From NCBI GenBank assembly GCA_038327195.1, contig JBBQKU010000006.1:62001-126000 (forward strand): DNA of 64,000 bases, given 5' to 3'. Origin of the DNA: UBA4416 sp038327195 (GTDB lineage: Bacteria; Bacteroidota; Bacteroidia; B-17B0; Aurantibacillaceae). The translations under genes were made by a program, and so were the position numbers. The notes beneath the pieces are model-generated. The model did no database searches, had not been told where the DNA came from, and was given only the letters and a program-made list of their open reading frames with translations. The stretch's first letter is position 1. Every line of letters begins with the position of its first letter. Below, in pieces: positions 60,726 to 64,000 of the stretch.

Positions 60726-62111
60726 ATGCACGCAGAATCACAGATAAGAGAACCTTTGATATTAGGTAACAAAACTTACCGAAACATCACCGACGATATT
60801 ATTGCGCCAATAGAAGGTAAGGCAAATAGATTATGGTATATTTTGTTTACCATTTCTGCTTTAGGTTTTATGTGGGGTATAGGATGTTTATCGTATACAA
60901 TTGGAGTTGGTATTGGAGCCTGGGGTTCTAATAACGGAGTTGATTGGGCTTGGGATATCACTAACTTCGTTTGGTGGATTGGTATTGGCCATGCAGGGAC
61001 ATTAATCTCAGCAGTATTGTTACTATTCCGTCAAAAATGGCGTATGGCAATTAACCGTTCGGCTGAAGCGATGACAATTTTCGCTGTACTTTGTGCGGCT
61101 ATTTTTGTAACACTTCATACTGGTCGTCCTTGGTTAGATTATATGTTATTCCCTTTACCAAATCAATTTGGTTCAATTTGGCCTAACTTTAACTCACCAT
61201 TATTATGGGACGTTTTTGCGATTTCTACTTATGCTACTGTATCAATTGTTTTCTGGTACATTGGTTTAATTCCTGATTTTGCAATGATTAGAGATAGAGT
61301 TGTTAAACCAAAAATGAAAAAGATTTATAGTTTATTAAGTTTTGGTTGGGGTGGAAGTGCTCGTCACTGGAGTCGTTTTGAAGAAGTGTCTTTAGTATTA
61401 GCTGGTTTATCTACACCATTAGTGTTCTCGGTTCACTCTATTGTATCAATGGACTTTGCTACGTCAATTTTACCAGGATGGCATACTACTATTTTTCCTC
61501 CATACTTCGTATCAGGTGCGGTATTCTCTGGATTTGCAATGGTATTAACTTTAATGTTAATTGTTCGTAAAGTATACAAATTAGAAGCATATATTACAGT
61601 TAAACATGTTGAATACATGAATATTGTAATTATTGTTACTGGTTCTATAGTTGGAGTTGCTTATTTAACAGAGTTATTTATGGCTTGGTATTCTGGTGTT
61701 GAATGGGAACAATACGCATTCTTAAACAGAGCAACTGGTCCAATGGCTTGGGCATATTGGATTATGATGACATGTAATGTTATTTCTCCTCAATTATTTT
61801 GGTTTAAAAAATTACGCACAAGTTTAGCTTTTACATTTGTATTATCAATTGTTGTAAATATCGGTATGTGGTTTGAACGTTTTGTAATTATTGTTCCAAC
61901 ATTATGTCGTACATATTTACCTTCAACTTGGAATTCATATCACCCTACATTTATTGACGTTGGTATTTTTGTTGGAACGATTGGAATGTTCTTCACATTG
62001 TTTTTACTTTATTCTCGTACTTTCCCAGTAATTGCTCAAGCAGAATTAAAATCAATTTTGAAAGCATCTGGAGAAGAACAAAAGAAACTTTCGGCAGAGC
62101 ACGGACATTAA
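60726..62111 (+). CDS. actC: ActC, NrfD/PsrC-like membrane subunit of alternative complex III
   Basis: The 461-residue integral membrane protein has about 10 hydrophobic segments and the NrfD-like pattern: WYILFTISALGFMWGIGCLS, NFVWWIGIGHAGTLISAVLL and FAVLCAAIFVTLHTGRPWLD. It holds the quinol-oxidising site with ActF. The conserved His in GIGHAGTLIS and the acidic and Arg residues around FEEVSLVLAG fit the family. It follows actB after 44 bases and precedes actD, in the order found in Bacteroidota. Confidence 0.95.
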   Translation: MHAESQIREPLILGNKTYRNITDDIIAPIEGKANRLWYILFTISALGFMWGIGCLSYTIGVGIGAWGSNNGVDWAWDITNFVWWIGIGHAGTLISAVLLLFRQKWRMAINRSAEAMTIFAVLCAAIFVTLHTGRPWLDYMLFPLPNQFGSIWPNFNSPLLWDVFAISTYATVSIVFWYIGLIPDFAMIRDRVVKPKMKKIYSLLSFGWGGSARHWSRFEEVSLVLAGLSTPLVFSVHSIVSMDFATSILPGWHTTIFPPYFVSGAVFSGFAMVLTLMLIVRKVYKLEAYITVKHVEYMNIVIIVTGSIVGVAYLTELFMAWYSGVEWEQYAFLNRATGPMAWAYWIMMTCNVISPQLFWFKKLRTSLAFTFVLSIVVNIGMWFERFVIIVPTLCRTYLPSTWNSYHPTFIDVGIFVGTIGMFFTLFLLYSRTFPVIAQAELKSILKASGEEQKKLSAEHGH

Positions 62112-62155
62112 GATTTAGAATTGAAACAAACAGTTAGATTTATTTAAATAAGAAT

Positions 62156-62704
62156 ATGATAACAAAAAACATTATACACGGCATATTTTCAGACGAGGTT
62201 CCTTTAATTGAAGCTTGTAAGAAATTACGTTCGTCAGGTATTCGTATTAACGAAGTTTATACGCCATTTCCTTTACATGGTATTGATCCAATTATTGGTG
62301 TGCCTAGAACTCGTTTAGCAATTTGCGCATTCATTTATGGATTAACTGGTTTAGGATTAGCTACATTAATGATGTGGTATATGATGATTAGTGATTGGAA
62401 TGCTGATATTGGTGGTAAACCAAACTGGAGTTATTATTTTAATATTCCTGCATTTATTCCAATTTCATTTGAAGCTACTGTATTTTGTGCCGCTCATGGA
62501 ATGGCATTAACTTATTTATTACGTTGTATGTTAGTACCAGGCGCTCGTCCTAAAAATCCAGACCCTCGTACAACTGACGATAAGTTTATGATTTATTTAG
62601 AGTTAAACGAAGAGCAATCAAAAAAAGCAGACGAAATTTTACGTTCAAATGGTGCTGAAGAAGTTAACTATAAAGGAACTTTAGTAATTGAAGCAAAATA
62701 TTAA
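62156..62704 (+). CDS. actD: ActD, DUF3341 membrane subunit of alternative complex III
   Basis: The 182-residue protein is a DUF3341 member: GIFSDEVPLIEACKKLRSSG, VYTPFPLHGIDPIIGVPRTR, then two membrane helices (AICAFIYGLTGLGLATLMMW and ISFEATVFCAAHGMALTYLL) and a C-terminal EEQSKKADEILRSNGAEEVN. It sits beside ActC in the membrane arm. No cofactor-binding residues are expected. The gene follows actC by 44 bases and precedes actE by 30. Confidence 0.93.
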   Translation: MITKNIIHGIFSDEVPLIEACKKLRSSGIRINEVYTPFPLHGIDPIIGVPRTRLAICAFIYGLTGLGLATLMMWYMMISDWNADIGGKPNWSYYFNIPAFIPISFEATVFCAAHGMALTYLLRCMLVPGARPKNPDPRTTDDKFMIYLELNEEQSKKADEILRSNGAEEVNYKGTLVIEAKY

Positions 62705-62734
62705 TAGTACAAAACAAAATTAAATATAATACTG

Positions 62735-63376
62735 ATGAATATATCTTATAAAAATTTGAAACTTATTACTTGCGGAACTTTCGCTGTGATTTTAGTTGCA
62801 GGTTTTACATCATGTGGTAAAAAGGATTTAAATAGTCCTGGGTTTGAATTTATGCCCGATATGTACCGCTCTCCATCTGTAGAAAATTACGGAACTTATA
62901 TTATTGGTGACGACACTTTAAATAGTGCTATGTTACCTGTTAAAGGAACAATTGCAAGAGGATATATTCCTTATGCTTATCCAAACACTGTTGAGGGATA
63001 TGAGCAAGCTGGTTTATATTTAAAAAATCCAATTGCTTTAACTCCTCAAGTTGAAAAAGATGGAGAAGTTTTATATGGTAAATTTTGTGTTCACTGTCAT
63101 GGTGCAGCAGGATTAGGAGACGGTAAAGTAGGAGCAAAACTTCCTGGCCCGCCACCAGCATATAATGCAGCATTAAAAGATTTACCAGAAGGAAAAATAT
63201 TTCATTCAATTACTTATGGAAAAAATTCAATGGGTAATCACGCAAGTATTTTAAATACTCAAGAGCGTTGGACTTTAGTACATTATGTGCAAAAATTACA
63301 AGGACCAAAAACTGTAGCGATTGACACTACTGCTAAAGCAGTTCCAACTGCAACCGTTGAAATGCCAAAACATTAA
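62735..63376 (+). CDS. actE: ActE, mono-haem cytochrome c subunit of alternative complex III
   Basis: The 213-residue lipoprotein starts with KLITCGTFAVILVAGFTSCG and a lipobox FTSC. The mono-haem domain has CVHCHGAAGLGDGKVGAKLP with the distal Met probably in SMGNHASILN. Upstream of it is a conserved segment DMYRSPSVENYGTY that is typical of ActE. Its job is to take electrons onward to the oxidase. The start is ATG 62735; an alternative is not needed. The next gene, actF, begins 40 bases later. Confidence 0.94.
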   Translation: MNISYKNLKLITCGTFAVILVAGFTSCGKKDLNSPGFEFMPDMYRSPSVENYGTYIIGDDTLNSAMLPVKGTIARGYIPYAYPNTVEGYEQAGLYLKNPIALTPQVEKDGEVLYGKFCVHCHGAAGLGDGKVGAKLPGPPPAYNAALKDLPEGKIFHSITYGKNSMGNHASILNTQERWTLVHYVQKLQGPKTVAIDTTAKAVPTATVEMPKH

Positions 63377-63416
63377 TAATAAAACGAATTCATAGATTTA
63401 ACCGAATTACAATAAT

Positions 63417-64000
63417 ATGAACACTGATAAATTAAATTTCGTATTTCCTTCAAAAACAAAAATGATATCAATGATATTGATGTCTGTAGGATTAATTTCC
63501 ATTATTTGTATGTTTGTTTTTGATACTAATGTTGAAGATCATCATTATCAACATAACCGTGCTTGGGCTAACCTTTTTGCTGGCTCATTTTATTTTATGG
63601 GAATTGCTTTAGCATCTGTTTTCTTCTTGGCATTACAATATGCTGCCGAATCAGGTTGGTCAACTACAATTAAGCGTTTAATGGAAGCTGTTATTTCATT
63701 TTTACCTTATGGTTTATCTTTTTTATTATTAATTTTTATCTGTGGCCAAATTCATTTAAATACAATTTACCCTTGGATGGCTGAAGGTGTTGCCGATGTA
63801 AACTCTCCAAACTATGACGCGGTAATTGCTGGAAAAAGTGGTTATTTTGGTGTTTTTTGGTGGGTTAGAACAATTTTATACATGGTTGCTTGGGTATTGT
63901 TTGCTTGGAAATTAAGAAAAAATTCAAGCGATGCAGATGCATTAGGTGTTGAAGAATCAAAAGGATTTCATTGGAAAAACATTAAGTTAAGTGCTTATTT
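63417..64000 (+). CDS. actF: ActF, second NrfD-like membrane subunit of alternative complex III (partial)
   Basis: Translation from ATG 63417 gives MNTDKLNFVFPSKTKMISMI, followed by hydrophobic segments MISMILMSVGLISIICMFVF and ANLFAGSFYFMGIALASVFF, and FGVFWWVRTILYMVAWVLFA, then the window ends (about 195 residues shown). The segment HHYQHNRAWANLFAGSFYFM matches ActF from Bacteroidota complexes. The rest, including the quinol-site partner residues, is outside. The cytochrome oxidase genes expected next are not visible. Confidence 0.9.
   Translation, partial: MNTDKLNFVFPSKTKMISMILMSVGLISIICMFVFDTNVEDHHYQHNRAWANLFAGSFYFMGIALASVFFLALQYAAESGWSTTIKRLMEAVISFLPYGLSFLLLIFICGQIHLNTIYPWMAEGVADVNSPNYDAVIAGKSGYFGVFWWVRTILYMVAWVLFAWKLRKNSSDADALGVEESKGFHWKNIKLSAY

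Overview
The window is a 64 kb piece of an AT-rich chromosome from a member of the Bacteroidota, probably close to Flavobacteriales; I cannot name a genus. The assignment rests on several independent signs: a protein with a type IX secretion (type B) C-terminal sorting domain, an alternative complex III operon in Bacteroidota order, bacillithiol deacetylase BshB1, a DUF4296 lipoprotein, a BtrH-domain protein beside a KAS III enzyme, and several promoters of the Bacteroidota form TTTG-N19-TAnnTTTG. No rRNA, tRNA, CRISPR array, transposase or integrase was seen.

Layout. 1-3.2 kb: a PD40/TPR protein running off the left edge, a 2-oxoacid dehydrogenase E2 subunit and a 61-residue protein, all on the minus strand. 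3.5-10.4 kb: a giant alpha-2-macroglobulin-like protein and a secreted Glu/Pro/Lys-rich protein with a TonB-C-like end. 10.4-13.2 kb: an accessory patch holding a long palindrome and three unrelated PD-(D/E)XK nuclease-like genes. 13.3-17.3 kb: a small MerR regulator, a block of extragenic palindromes, a non-catalytic M16 protein, a glycosyltransferase and BshB1. 17.4-18.7 kb: a palindromic element and a three-gene operon of small mostly exported proteins with its own clear promoter. 18.7-26 kb: recG, a small beta-barrel-like protein, and an MBOAT plus two SGNH proteins likely to O-acylate a surface polymer. 26.2-31.3 kb: trigger factor, a KAS III/unknown/BtrH operon and a ChaN-like protein. 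31.8-38.2 kb: a 1337-residue T9SS cargo protein and a class A penicillin-binding protein. 38.2-46.3 kb: the two subunits of a 3-oxoacid CoA-transferase, separated by a lipoprotein and a GT39-like enzyme and followed by membrane glycosyltransferase genes that overlap or nearly touch. 46.4-54.8 kb: SOD, ribulose-phosphate epimerase, thymidine kinase, an M28 peptidase, a hotdog/ABC exporter operon, an M20 amidohydrolase and a DUF4296 lipoprotein. 54.8-55.7 kb: a MerR regulator with a B12-binding region. 55.9-64 kb: alternative complex III genes actA to actF, the last cut by the right edge.

Most of the window is housekeeping and cell-surface biology. The parts that look least ordinary are the nuclease patch at 10.4-13.2 kb, the exported-protein operon at 17.5-18.7 kb, the KAS III/BtrH operon with the distant hotdog/ABC operon, and the 17-bp inverted repeat that runs into the start of the gene at 20.9 kb. 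All functional statements come from reading motifs by eye; no database search was run.
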